From: Bacteroidales bacterium
GTDB lineage: Bacteria > Bacteroidota > Bacteroidia > Bacteroidales > Marinilabiliaceae
Assembly (NCBI GenBank): GCA_022361295.1
Contig: JAKSBD010000136.1
Coordinates: forward strand, 1 to 47,836
Length of the DNA: 47,836 nucleotides
Direction of reading: 5' to 3'
Numbering within the stretch: position 1 is the stretch's first letter; the number at the start of each line of letters is the position of its first letter. The notes under the pieces are model-generated. The model had not been told where the DNA came from and did no database searches. It saw only the letters and a list, made by a program, of their open reading frames with translations. The translations under genes and the position numbers were made by a program. This document shows, one piece after another, positions 15,942 to 24,578 of the stretch.

Positions 15942-18730
15942 GTTATTAATGGTTTCAAATACTTTCCAGTATAGGATGATTTACATTTGATGAGTTCATC
16001 GGGTGTTCCTTCAAAAACCAGTTTACCACCAGCATCGCCTCCTTCCGGACCAAGATCTATAACCCAGTCGGCCGATTTGATGATGTCCATATTATGCTCG
16101 ACTATTATTAGTGAATGACCGTTTTTAATTAATGCAGCAAAGGCCTCCAGTAGCTTTCTGATGTCATGGAAGTGTAATCCTGTTGTTGGTTCATCAAATA
16201 TGAAAAGCGTTGGTTGACTTCGTTCATTGGCCAGAAAGAATGCTAATTTCACTCGTTGACTTTCACCACCACTTAAGGTGCTGGATGATTGTCCCAGCTT
16301 GATATACCCCAGGCCAACATCCTGAAGCGGTTTCAAGCGCCTGATAATGCGTTTTTCAGCTGTTTTATTGGTTTCTGCAAAAAAGCCAATCGCTTCATTA
16401 ATGGTCATCTCCAGTATGTCGTGTACGTTTTTGCCATTGTATCTTACTTCCAGAATATCATCTTTAAAACGTCTGCCTTTGCAGCTTTCACATTCCAAGA
16501 CAATGTCTGCCATAAACTGCATTTCAACTTTAATAGTTCCTTCTCCCTGGCACTCCTCGCATCTGCCGCCATCTATATTAAAAGAAAAATGTGAAGGTTT
16601 AAATCCATTGTTTTTAGCGGCCTGTTGATCAGACATTAACTTACGGATTTCATCATAGGCTTTAAGGTAGGTAGCCGGATTGGAACGGGAGCTTTTACCA
16701 ATTGGGTTCTGATCAACAAATTCAACTTCAGTCAATTTATTTATTGAACCAATAATCAAGTCGAAGCTACCTGTTTTATCGGCATATCCACCTAAATGCT
16801 TCTTAAGTGCCGGGTACAATATCTTTTTGACCAAGGATGACTTGCCGCTTCCCGAAACACCTGATATAACCGTCATAACATTAAGAGGAAACTTTACATT
16901 AATATTTTTCAGGTTATTTTCACATGCTCCTGTAATCTCAATAAAATCGTTATGCGGTCGGCGGGATGTTGGAACAGGAATCTCTTCTGTGCCATTTAGG
17001 TATTTAGTTGTCAGGCTTTTCTCTGAGGCTTCCAACTGTCTGTAATCACCCTGGAATACTAATTCACCACCTAGTCGTCCGGCTAAAGGGCCAATGTCAA
17101 TAATGGTATCAGCAGAGCGTATTATATCTTCATCATGCTCAACAACTATAACGGTATTTCCAACCTTTTGCAGGTTGCGAAGTACGTTTATCAATAGCTC
17201 AGTATCGCGAGAATGTAATCCGATGCTAGGCTCATCCAATATATAAAGAGATCCGACCAGGCTGCTCCCAAGACTGGTAGCCAGGTTGATTCGCTGGCTT
17301 TCACCGCCTGATAAAGTGGAAGACAGACGGTTGAGCGTCAGGTAACCCAAACCTACGTTATTTAGAAATTGGAGGCGAGTTCTTATTTCGCGTAATATTC
17401 GTTTGGAGACATCAATTTCGTGTTTAGTTAATTCGAGCTTACCAAAGAAGCCAAACAGTTCACTAACGGGCTCTACTACCAATTCATGAATGCTTTTGTC
17501 TCCAACTTTAACCCAACCGGCTTCTTTTTTTAGCCTGGTTCCTTTACACGAAGGGCATATCGTTTTTCCCCGGTAACGTGAAAGCATGACTCTGAATTGA
17601 ATCTTATATTGTTTTTCTTCAACGTGTTTGAAAAACTGATTAAGACCTTTAAAGTGACGATTACCTGTCCACAGCAACTCTCTTTGTTCTGGTGTTAATT
17701 CAAAATAGGGGCTGTGAACAGGAAAGTTGAAATGGTGGGCACTGCGAATCAGTTGCTCCTTCCATGCTTTCATTTTATCACCTTTCCAGCATGCTATAGC
17801 ATCTTCAAAAACAGATAGGCTTTTATTGGGTATCACCAAATCTTCATCAATACCTATCACGTTACCAAATCCTTCACACTCAGGGCATGCACCAACCGGA
17901 TTGTTAAAGGTAAACATGTGTTCAGTAGGTAGTTCAAACTCAATACCGTCTAGTTCAAATTTATTAGAGAAATTATGCACAGATGCTGAGTCGCTGTGAT
18001 AAACTTTAATTAAACATTCACCCTTGCCTTCGTAAAAAGCAGTTTGGACCGAGTCTCCCAAACGGCTTATCGTATCTTCATCATCTGACGCAGATAAACG
18101 GTCAATAACCAGGAATAACTCCTGACACGATTCGCTGAGTGATGATTTTTCTGCTAACAAATCATCAATTCTCACAAACTTATTATCAATTTCAACGCGA
18201 CTGAAGCCCTGTTTTAGCAATATTTCAAGGTGCTCATGGCACTGGCGGTCGTCAGTTATCACAATAGGAGAGAGGATAGCTAATTTTGTGCCATTTTCAA
18301 GTGCGTTTACAAAATTGACCACGTCACTGGTGTAATGGCGTTTCACCTCATTTCCACTTACCGGTGAGGTTGTTCGGCCTATTCTGGCATATAGCAACTT
18401 GATGTAATCATATATCTCAGTGCTTGTTCCAACTGTTGAGCGTGGGTTGCGCGTATTTACCTTTTGCTCAATAGCTATTGCAGGTGGGATACCTTTTATA
18501 AAATCAACATCCGGTTTATCAAGCCGGCCTAAAAACTGCCGGGCATATGAACTTAAACTTTCAACATATCGTCGTTGACCTTCTGCATATAATGTGTCAA
18601 AAGCCAGCGATGATTTACCGCTACCTGAAACTCCTGTAATTACAATGAATTGATTACGAGGTATTTTTAGATCTATATTTTTTAGGTTATGAACGCGAGC
18701 TCCTTTAACAGTAATCTCTTTCTCCTGCAT
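15926..18730 (-). CDS. uvrA: Excinuclease ABC subunit A (UvrA)
   Basis: UvrA is the damage-sensing ATPase of nucleotide excision repair, working as a dimer with UvrB. The 934-residue length is normal. It has two ABC ATPase halves with Walker A motifs GVSGSGKSS near residue 33 and again near 620, two LSGGESQR signatures, and zinc-finger cysteines (CPECEGFG; CPSCKGTR; CEECQGEG with CESCKGRRF). The first-domain string AEGQRRYVESLSSYARQFL is diagnostic. It is transcribed alone, with a possible -7 element at 18756-18763. Its 3' end reaches into the shared terminator. Confidence 0.97.
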   Translation of the reverse strand: MQEKEITVKGARVHNLKNIDLKIPRNQFIVITGVSGSGKSSLAFDTLYAEGQRRYVESLSSYARQFLGRLDKPDVDFIKGIPPAIAIEQKVNTRNPRSTVGTSTEIYDYIKLLYARIGRTTSPVSGNEVKRHYTSDVVNFVNALENGTKLAILSPIVITDDRQCHEHLEILLKQGFSRVEIDNKFVRIDDLLAEKSSLSESCQELFLVIDRLSASDDEDTISRLGDSVQTAFYEGKGECLIKVYHSDSASVHNFSNKFELDGIEFELPTEHMFTFNNPVGACPECEGFGNVIGIDEDLVIPNKSLSVFEDAIACWKGDKMKAWKEQLIRSAHHFNFPVHSPYFELTPEQRELLWTGNRHFKGLNQFFKHVEEKQYKIQFRVMLSRYRGKTICPSCKGTRLKKEAGWVKVGDKSIHELVVEPVSELFGFFGKLELTKHEIDVSKRILREIRTRLQFLNNVGLGYLTLNRLSSTLSGGESQRINLATSLGSSLVGSLYILDEPSIGLHSRDTELLINVLRNLQKVGNTVIVVEHDEDIIRSADTIIDIGPLAGRLGGELVFQGDYRQLEASEKSLTTKYLNGTEEIPVPTSRRPHNDFIEITGACENNLKNINVKFPLNVMTVISGVSGSGKSSLVKKILYPALKKHLGGYADKTGSFDLIIGSINKLTEVEFVDQNPIGKSSRSNPATYLKAYDEIRKLMSDQQAAKNNGFKPSHFSFNIDGGRCEECQGEGTIKVEMQFMADIVLECESCKGRRFKDDILEVRYNGKNVHDILEMTINEAIGFFAETNKTAEKRIIRRLKPLQDVGLGYIKLGQSSSTLSGGESQRVKLAFFLANERSQPTLFIFDEPTTGLHFHDIRKLLEAFAALIKNGHSLIIVEHNMDIIKSADWVIDLGPEGGDAGGKLVFEGTPDELIKCKSSYTGKYLKPLITKKSS

Positions 18731-18755
18731 ACTGTATTTTTAGATTAAGTGACAA

Positions 18756-18763
18756 CAAAGATA
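18756..18763 (-). promoter_or_regulatory. Candidate -7 promoter element for uvrA
   Basis: On the minus strand this reads TATCTTTG, an exact TAnnTTTG match, 26 bases before the uvrA start. A TTTG further upstream (18788-18791) is spaced 24 bases away, more than the usual 19-20, so the -33 is doubtful. Confidence 0.4.
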
Positions 18764-18937
18764 GGTATCCACCATTTAGAATCGAAACAAAATTCGCATC
18801 ACTTAGTTGAAAAAAGATGAGATTTGGTTTTTAAACAATTTTTTACTTTTTTTACATCCGAAAACAAACAAGTATTGACTTCTTAAATTTAATTGCCTAT
18901 AGGACAATCTTTACGAGATGTTTAAAAATTAAATAGT

Positions 18938-19531
18938 ATGGAAAAGCAATTAGTGCTTTCTGATGAGCAACTTGTAAAGGATTTTGTTGCTGGTGATAGT
19001 GGTTCAATAGATATACTAATAGAACGTCACAAGGCAAAGATTTTTTCTTACATTGTAATGTGCGTAAAACAACAAGAGTTGGCTGAAGATATCTTTCAGG
19101 AGGCTTTTATACGCGTAATCAGGACCTTAAAAAATGGCCGTTATTCCGATAGTGGTAAGTTTTCATCATGGGTAATGCGCATAGCACATAATCTGATAAT
19201 AGATTATTACCGAAAGCAAAAAAATCAATCGGTTATTTCGAACGATAACTACGAATACGACTTGTTTAACTCAACTCAGTTTTCAGATAAATCGGTTGAG
19301 GAGCAAATGGTAACAGATCAGGTATTAAGTGAGGTGAGTATGTTAGTTAATCTTCTTCCTGATAATCAACGTGAAGTTGTGGTGATGCGTCATTACAGAG
19401 ATTTGAGCTTTAAAGAAATTGCCGAGGAAACAAATGTTAGTATCAATACTGCTTTAGGGCGAATGAGATATGCATTAATGAACCTTCGACGTTTAGCAGA
19501 GGAGCGCAATATTTCTTTAACAATGTCATAA
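18938..19531 (+). CDS. ECF-like sigma-70 family RNA polymerase sigma factor
   Basis: A 197-residue sigma factor with region 2 (residues about 25-95: IDILIERHKAKIFSYIV, LAEDIFQEAFIRVIRTL, FSSWVMRIAHNLIIDYYRKQK) and region 4 (about 130-190: LPDNQREVVVMRHYRDLSFKEIAEETNVSINTALGRMRYALMNLR). Regions 1 and 3 are missing, as in extracytoplasmic-function sigma factors. No FecR-like anti-sigma factor or TonB receptor lies beside it, so it is not the common iron/glycan-sensing type. It is followed by a 68-residue protein that may be co-expressed. The regulon is unknown. Confidence 0.9.
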   Translation: MEKQLVLSDEQLVKDFVAGDSGSIDILIERHKAKIFSYIVMCVKQQELAEDIFQEAFIRVIRTLKNGRYSDSGKFSSWVMRIAHNLIIDYYRKQKNQSVISNDNYEYDLFNSTQFSDKSVEEQMVTDQVLSEVSMLVNLLPDNQREVVVMRHYRDLSFKEIAEETNVSINTALGRMRYALMNLRRLAEERNISLTMS

Positions 19532-19592
19532 TTGGTATAATAATTTGTGAGGGCACTACGTTATTAGAGTGTTAAACTTATAATAAGTGCCT

Positions 19593-19799
19593 ATGAACGA
19601 AAATTTTACTCAGGATTATTCATCGTTAGAAGAAGATGCAAGTTATTGGTTGTCAGTATTTGATAAGTTGCCTGATGCGGTTTTTTCAAATAGTGACAAG
19701 TGTCCTCGCACTTTTATCGTCAATAAGATTAAAGCGTTTGCGCGTGCATATAAGCCAATAGTTGTATTAGGTAAAGAGACCGATTTTATTATTAATTAG
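19593..19799 (+). CDS. Small protein downstream of the sigma factor
   Basis: A 68-residue acidic protein, MNENFTQDYSSLEEDASYW onward, with one short segment TFIVNKIKAFARAYKP that could form a helix. There is no signal peptide, membrane segment or known motif. The ATG at 19593 is preferred over a GTG two codons earlier. It starts 61 bases after the sigma factor stop with no terminator between, and its own stop codon overlaps the convergent glycosyltransferase stop by three bases. Close linkage suggests a regulator or accessory of the sigma factor, but nothing in its sequence proves that. Confidence 0.6.
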   Translation: MNENFTQDYSSLEEDASYWLSVFDKLPDAVFSNSDKCPRTFIVNKIKAFARAYKPIVVLGKETDFIIN

Positions 19800-20791
19800 T
19801 CGTAGAAAGACTTGGCAAAGTTATGAAAAGAACCTTTGCCTTTAATCACTCTGATCCAAAAGGCCTTAATAAAGCCAGTTCCATATCCGGTAAGTTGTAT
19901 CAATGATGCCCAGGTGCTTAATATGGCGACAAGTGCCTGACGTGTTCTGAAATAAGCATCAATCAGAATTATTCCGGGAAATAAAAGAAATGGTACTAAA
20001 AACCATCCGGATAAAGTCAATCCCAGGATTAACAAAAGGGGGTAACCTATTGTGAATACAGAAGGGAGAAGATGAACCGGTTTTAGTGTTCCCGGATGCA
20101 AAAGTGATAAGTCAATACGGGCTATACCAGAATTAAATACCTGCTTAAAAAATGCCTTAAAGTGGGTACGTCGTTTGTGGTATACATACGCTTCTTGTAT
20201 TAAGCCAACAGAATAACCCTCTTTCATGGTGCGCATGCTTAAATCTAAATCTTCCCCAAATCGCATGTGGGCAAAGCCGTTGATCGCTTCAAAAACTTCC
20301 TTTCTTATACCAAGGTTGAAACTTCTTGGGTAAAATTTATCCATTTTACGACTACCTCCCCTGATTCCTCCCGTTGTTATAGGAGATGTCATAGAATAGC
20401 TGATGGCTTTCTGAATAGGGGTAAAAAATGGATGTGATTCATCAGGCCCTCCAAAACAATCCAGTTTCTGGATATCCAAATGTTCCATTACATGATTAAA
20501 GTAGTTGGAAGGTATAATGCAGTCACTATCAAAGAAAATCAGATATTCACCCTTGGCTTTTGCCGCACCATGGTTTCTGGCAGGTCCGGGGCCTTGATTT
20601 TCCTGAGTATAGTAATGTAAATCTAACTGATTGAAGTAAGGTTCAATAATATCTTTACAAGGAGTTGCAGAACCATCTTCCACAATAATAACTTCGAATA
20701 CGGATTTTGCCGATTGAAGAGTTAATGATTCTAATAACTCTACAATTTCATCGGGTCTGTTGTAAATAGGAATTATTACTGAAAATTGCAT
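19796..20791 (-). CDS. Family 2 glycosyltransferase, membrane-associated
   Basis: This 331-residue protein starts with the GT-A fold (MQFSVIIPIYNRPDEIVELLESL) and has the nucleotide-sugar/metal motif LIFFDSDCIIP around residue 90 and FGEDLDLSMR around 180, both typical of GT2 enzymes. Residues about 250-290 form one or two membrane segments (VFTIGYPLLLILGLTLSGWFL and following). It probably adds sugars to a lipid-linked or surface glycan at the inner membrane; donor and acceptor cannot be read from sequence. No other polysaccharide genes are near. A -7 element at 20810-20817 would give a leader of about a dozen bases. Confidence 0.88.
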   Translation of the reverse strand: MQFSVIIPIYNRPDEIVELLESLTLQSAKSVFEVIIVEDGSATPCKDIIEPYFNQLDLHYYTQENQGPGPARNHGAAKAKGEYLIFFDSDCIIPSNYFNHVMEHLDIQKLDCFGGPDESHPFFTPIQKAISYSMTSPITTGGIRGGSRKMDKFYPRSFNLGIRKEVFEAINGFAHMRFGEDLDLSMRTMKEGYSVGLIQEAYVYHKRRTHFKAFFKQVFNSGIARIDLSLLHPGTLKPVHLLPSVFTIGYPLLLILGLTLSGWFLVPFLLFPGIILIDAYFRTRQALVAILSTWASLIQLTGYGTGFIKAFWIRVIKGKGSFHNFAKSFYD

Positions 20792-20809
20792 GCGATTGAT
20801 TTATTCATC

Positions 20810-20817
20810 CAAATATA
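20810..20817 (-). promoter_or_regulatory. Candidate -7 promoter element for the glycosyltransferase
   Basis: The minus strand reads TATATTTG, an exact TAnnTTTG match, 18 bases before the start codon. Confidence 0.45.
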
Positions 20818-20835
20818 GCAATTATTGGCATTGAA

Positions 20836-20871
20836 AAAGGTTATCGAAAGTTAAAGCCTCCCGATAACCTT
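20836..20871 (-). terminator. Terminator after the phosphofructokinase gene
   Basis: A 10-bp perfect stem (20837-20846 with 20862-20871) encloses a 15-base loop and leads into a short T run on the minus strand. It separates the phosphofructokinase from the glycosyltransferase, so the two are not one operon. Confidence 0.65.
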
Positions 20872-20890
20872 ATTATTTTAATAAAATTAA

Positions 20891-22108
20891 CTACTCTCTT
20901 GTTAATATAAGCATGGGGTCGCCAACAATATTGGAATAGATAGGGCGATAGCGATTAGTATCATAAAACTTACTAACATTCACTTTTTTAGTGCTTTCCC
21001 CCTTGTCATCTTTCTTGACAGCTTCTATGGAAATATGATTATATTTTCCATCATTTATGCACACCATTTGACCTGAAATACCCTGTATAATTAAATCCAT
21101 AGCCAGGTTGGCATAGGCAGTCGGTACAATTGAGTCAAGGGCATCAGGCTCACCAGATCGAACCAGGTAGCCCAGCTTTTGGTTAATGACATTAATGGAT
21201 TTGCCGTTATTAAATTTAGGAGACAGACGTTTTAGTTGTTGTCCTATGTTTTCACCAATGCCTCCTAGTTTTTTGTGACCAAAAGCATCTGTTTCATGAC
21301 TGCTGTATATAATATTACTTCCTTCGTAACTTGCACCTTCAGAGACTAGAACCACCGAATATTTACTTGGGTTATTATTCCGGTCCTCCACCATTAATGC
21401 TGTTAATTGTTCGATGTTGATCTGGTGTTCAGGTATGACGCAACGATCGGCAGCACCACCAACGGTTGGCAGCAAGGCCGAGAAACCGGCATTTCTTCCA
21501 AATACTTCCAGGACAAGAAAACGCTCGTGAGAGCCAGCACAAGTGCGCAAGGCATGTGTTAATTCTATGGTGCGCGTTACGCATGTACTGAATCCTATAC
21601 AATATTCGGTACCAGGCACATCTCCATCCATTGTTTTGGGGATGCCTATGGTGCGCACCCCTTCGTGATGCAAACGGACAGCATAACTTAATGTATCATC
21701 ACCTCCAATTGGTATTAGGTAATCAACTCCCAGGTGTTTAAGGTTAGTAACTGCTTCTTTTGTCAGGTCGTTGTATTCATCTGTATATGTTGCTTTCAGA
21801 TGATCAGGTACATCGCTGACAGGCACTTTGTCGGCCTTGGTTCTGCTTGAATGCAGAAATGTACCACCTGTTCGTCCAAGGCGGTTAACCGTATGGTCAT
21901 TCAGTAACATACAGTATGGTTGCTCCTCTAGCGGCAGTAGTGGGTTAATCGAAATAACGCCTTTCCAACCATTTTTAATACCAATAACCTTAAATCCTTC
22001 CCGGGTTGCACGTATGGTAATAGCTCTTATGGCCGGATTTAGTCCTGGTACATCACCGCCTCCGGTTAAAATGGCAATGGTTTTTGAAGTGTGTTTTTTA
22101 AGTATCAT
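20891..22108 (-). CDS. pfkA: Phosphofructokinase, pyrophosphate-type active site (short form)
   Basis: This 405-residue enzyme phosphorylates fructose 6-phosphate at C1. The phosphate-donor site reads GGDDT at 135-139 and PKTMDGD at 157-163. ATP-dependent enzymes have glycine after GGD and glycine in PGTID; aspartate (D138) and lysine (K158) at these positions are the accepted mark of pyrophosphate-dependent enzymes. VFGRNAGFSALL matches the fructose 6-phosphate site. The sequence therefore points to PPi as donor, making the step reversible, although automatic annotation would say 6-phosphofructokinase. It is divergent from a second PPi-type enzyme across 320 bases. The gene symbol is nominal. 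Confidence 0.85.
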   Translation of the reverse strand: MILKKHTSKTIAILTGGGDVPGLNPAIRAITIRATREGFKVIGIKNGWKGVISINPLLPLEEQPYCMLLNDHTVNRLGRTGGTFLHSSRTKADKVPVSDVPDHLKATYTDEYNDLTKEAVTNLKHLGVDYLIPIGGDDTLSYAVRLHHEGVRTIGIPKTMDGDVPGTEYCIGFSTCVTRTIELTHALRTCAGSHERFLVLEVFGRNAGFSALLPTVGGAADRCVIPEHQINIEQLTALMVEDRNNNPSKYSVVLVSEGASYEGSNIIYSSHETDAFGHKKLGGIGENIGQQLKRLSPKFNNGKSINVINQKLGYLVRSGEPDALDSIVPTAYANLAMDLIIQGISGQMVCINDGKYNHISIEAVKKDDKGESTKKVNVSKFYDTNRYRPIYSNIVGDPMLILTRE

Positions 22109-22428
22109 GGTTAATTGTAATTGAGTGAAATGTTCTATTGTATTACAAGTTATTACCTAAAAAACTGCAAATCAATCTTAAAGCCAATAAAAAGTGATAA
22201 AAAGCAGGAATTGATTAAATCTTCCTGTTTCGCTAATGAAATGTAAAAGAATGCATGACTTTGTTTGCAACTTTAATCAAATTCGCTCTAAATAAGTTAA
22301 AGATTGTAAATTGTTAATATTGAGTCTTCCTGATTTAAAAAAATATGAGCAAATTTGCATGAATTTCATAAAAAGGTGTTGTAAAACACATTTAAGAAGA
22401 TTCCAAATAAAAAACAATACAAGACAGT
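22109..22428. promoter_or_regulatory. Divergent promoter region between two phosphofructokinases
   Basis: The 320-base gap holds the 5' regions of both genes. I see no exact TAnnTTTG in a usable place. A 10-bp palindrome GCAAATTTGC at 22349-22358 lies about 70 bases before the long phosphofructokinase and could bind a regulator. Nothing else stands out. Confidence 0.4.
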
Positions 22429-24075
22429 ATGATGATTAAAAGTCCACTTCAGATTGCACGTGAAAGCTACGTGCCAAAGATGCCATCGTCACTAAATGGT
22501 GGTATTAAGATTGTAGAAGGTAAAGAAACTGAGTCAGTTGCTGATCAGGCAGATATCAAAAATATGTTCCCAAATACATATGGGATGCCTGTACTTTCAT
22601 TCGAACCAGGTGATGTTAAGGCTTATGAAGCAAAAAACGTTGGTGTAATTCTTTCAGGTGGTCAGGCTCCAGGTGGACACAATGTTATTTCTGGAATTTA
22701 TGACGGATTGAAAAAATTAAATCCTGACAACAAATTATACGGATTTTTAGGTGGCCCTGGTGGATTAGTTGATAACCAGTATGTAGAATTAACAAGTGAA
22801 ATTGTTGACCACTATCGTAATACAGGTGGTTTCGATATTATTGGTTCGGGACGTACAAAATTAGAAGAAGAAGCTCAGTTTGAGAAAGCATTGGTTAATT
22901 GCAAAGAGTTAGGTATTGATGCTCTGGTAATTATCGGTGGTGATGATTCAAATACAAATGCTTGTGTATTGGCTGAGTACTACAAGAAAATTGATGCAGG
23001 TGTTCAGGTTATTGGTGTGCCAAAAACAATTGATGGTGACCTTAAGAACGAAATGATTGAAACATCATTTGGTTTTGATACTGCATGTAAAGTATATAGT
23101 GAGTTGATTGGTAACATTCAGCGCGATGCTAATTCAGCTAAAAAATACTGGCACTTTATTAAGTTGATGGGACGTTCGGCGTCGCACATCGCATTAGAGT
23201 GTGCATTGCAAACTCAGCCAAACGTAACGATCGTTTCAGAAGAAGTTGAAGCTAAGCAGCAAACTTTAGACGATGTGGTAAGCTATATAGCTAACATCGT
23301 AGCCAAGCGTGCTGAAAACGGTGATAACTTTGGTACTGTGTTAATTCCTGAAGGATTAGTTGAATTTATTCCGGCAATGAAGAAATTAATTGCTGAGTTG
23401 AACGATTTCCTTGCACACAATGAAGAGGAAGTAAACGCTCTGGAAGGGAATAAAGAAAAACGTGAATTCGTTGCTGAGCGTATCTCAGAAGAATCACGTA
23501 GCGTATTTACTTCTCTGCCAAATGCTATTGCCAATCAGTTAATGTTAGATCGTGACCCACACGGTAATGTACAGGTTTCGTTAATTGAAACTGAAAAGAT
23601 GTTAATTGATATGGTTAAGGCCAAGTTAAAGAAGATGAAGAAAGCCGGCGAATTTAATGGGAAATTCAAAGGTCAGCCGCACTTCTTCGGTTACGAAGGA
23701 CGTTGTGCTGCACCATCTAACTTTGATGCTGATTACTGTTATTCATTGGGTAACACAGCTGCTATGCTAATTGGTGAAGGTAAGACCGGTTATATGGCAT
23801 CTGTACGCAACTTAACAGCTTCTTCAACAGAATGGATTGCTGGTGGTGTACCGGTTACAATGATGATGAACATGGAAAAACGCCATGGAGAAATGAAGCC
23901 GGTAATTCAAAAGGCTTTGGTTCAGTTAAATGGTGCTCCATTCCAAAAGTTAGTTGAAAGTCGCGAAGAGTGGGCTATCAACCCAAGCTATGTATATCCT
24001 GGTCCTATCCAGTACTTCGGGCCATCTGAAGTATGTGATATTACAACAAAAACTTTAAAATACGAGAAGGAATAA
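22429..24075 (+). CDS. pfp: Pyrophosphate--fructose 6-phosphate 1-phosphotransferase (long form)
   Basis: This 548-residue phosphofructokinase belongs to the long PPi-dependent group also found in plants, spirochaetes and many Bacteroidota. It catalyses the reversible step between fructose 6-phosphate and fructose 1,6-bisphosphate with pyrophosphate. Motifs are GGQAPGGHNVISG (78-90), GGDDS (170-174) and PKTIDGD (198-204), giving the aspartate and lysine expected for PPi use, plus KLMGRSASHIALECAL. GYEGRCAAPSNFD in the C-terminal half is typical of this group. The gene ends at a strong terminator and is followed by an Rrf2 regulator. Confidence 0.95.
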   Translation: MMIKSPLQIARESYVPKMPSSLNGGIKIVEGKETESVADQADIKNMFPNTYGMPVLSFEPGDVKAYEAKNVGVILSGGQAPGGHNVISGIYDGLKKLNPDNKLYGFLGGPGGLVDNQYVELTSEIVDHYRNTGGFDIIGSGRTKLEEEAQFEKALVNCKELGIDALVIIGGDDSNTNACVLAEYYKKIDAGVQVIGVPKTIDGDLKNEMIETSFGFDTACKVYSELIGNIQRDANSAKKYWHFIKLMGRSASHIALECALQTQPNVTIVSEEVEAKQQTLDDVVSYIANIVAKRAENGDNFGTVLIPEGLVEFIPAMKKLIAELNDFLAHNEEEVNALEGNKEKREFVAERISEESRSVFTSLPNAIANQLMLDRDPHGNVQVSLIETEKMLIDMVKAKLKKMKKAGEFNGKFKGQPHFFGYEGRCAAPSNFDADYCYSLGNTAAMLIGEGKTGYMASVRNLTASSTEWIAGGVPVTMMMNMEKRHGEMKPVIQKALVQLNGAPFQKLVESREEWAINPSYVYPGPIQYFGPSEVCDITTKTLKYEKE

Positions 24076-24093
24076 GTAACCTTTAAATATTAT

Positions 24094-24125
24094 AGCCCGT
24101 AACTAAATGCGTTACGGGTTTTTTT
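24094..24125 (+). terminator. Terminator after pfp
   Basis: An 8-bp GC-rich stem (24096-24103 with 24111-24118), extendable by two pairs, has a seven-base loop and a T run to 24125. Confidence 0.88.
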
Positions 24126-24128
24126 ATC

Positions 24129-24136
24129 TATTTTTG
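24129..24136 (+). promoter_or_regulatory. Candidate -7 promoter element for the Rrf2 regulator
   Basis: TATTTTTG is an exact TAnnTTTG match, 43 bases before the ATG and just after the pfp terminator. Confidence 0.4.
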
Positions 24137-24179
24137 CGTAAATAATTATTTGAGTATTTAATTTCCTTTTTATCAAGAT

Positions 24180-24578
24180 ATGTCAAAAATTGTTACACTT
24201 TCAGAGGCAGCATCTATTGCTTTACATTCAATGGTATTAATTGCAAGAAGCGATACAAAGCTTAATGTCAATCAAATATCAGAGGCTATTGATAGTTCTA
24301 AACACCATGTTGCCAAAGTGATGCAACGATTAGCCAAGGAAGACTTTGTGGCATCGAACCGTGGGCCTAGTGGCGGATTCGTATTAAAGCAAGAGCCGGC
24401 CGAAATATCATTATTGATGATATATGAAGCTATTGAAGGCAAGGTCGCTATTCAATCATGCCCGGGCGATAAACGAGCATGTATTATAGGAACATGTATG
24501 TTAGGCGATTTATCGCGAAATATGACAAAGGAATTTAAAGAATATATGGAGAGTCATTACTTAAGTGAATATCTGTAA
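24180..24578 (+). CDS. Rrf2 family transcriptional regulator with a three-cysteine cluster motif
   Basis: This 132-residue winged-helix regulator has the Rrf2 pattern: SEAASIALHSMVLIA, a recognition helix (SSKHHVAKVMQRL) and the wing NRGPSGGFVL. Cysteines 94, 101 and 106 (SCPGDKRACIIGTC) match the arrangement that holds an iron-sulphur cluster in IscR/NsrR-type members, so it probably senses Fe-S status, nitric oxide or redox. Its targets are unknown; no isc, suf or hcp genes are near. It has its own promoter and ends one base before the convergent MtfA gene. Confidence 0.9.
   Translation: MSKIVTLSEAASIALHSMVLIARSDTKLNVNQISEAIDSSKHHVAKVMQRLAKEDFVASNRGPSGGFVLKQEPAEISLLMIYEAIEGKVAIQSCPGDKRACIIGTCMLGDLSRNMTKEFKEYMESHYLSEYL

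Noticed and set aside
16289-16628. Plus-strand reading frames inside uvrA
   Set aside because: They are antisense shadows of a fully conserved UvrA coding region.
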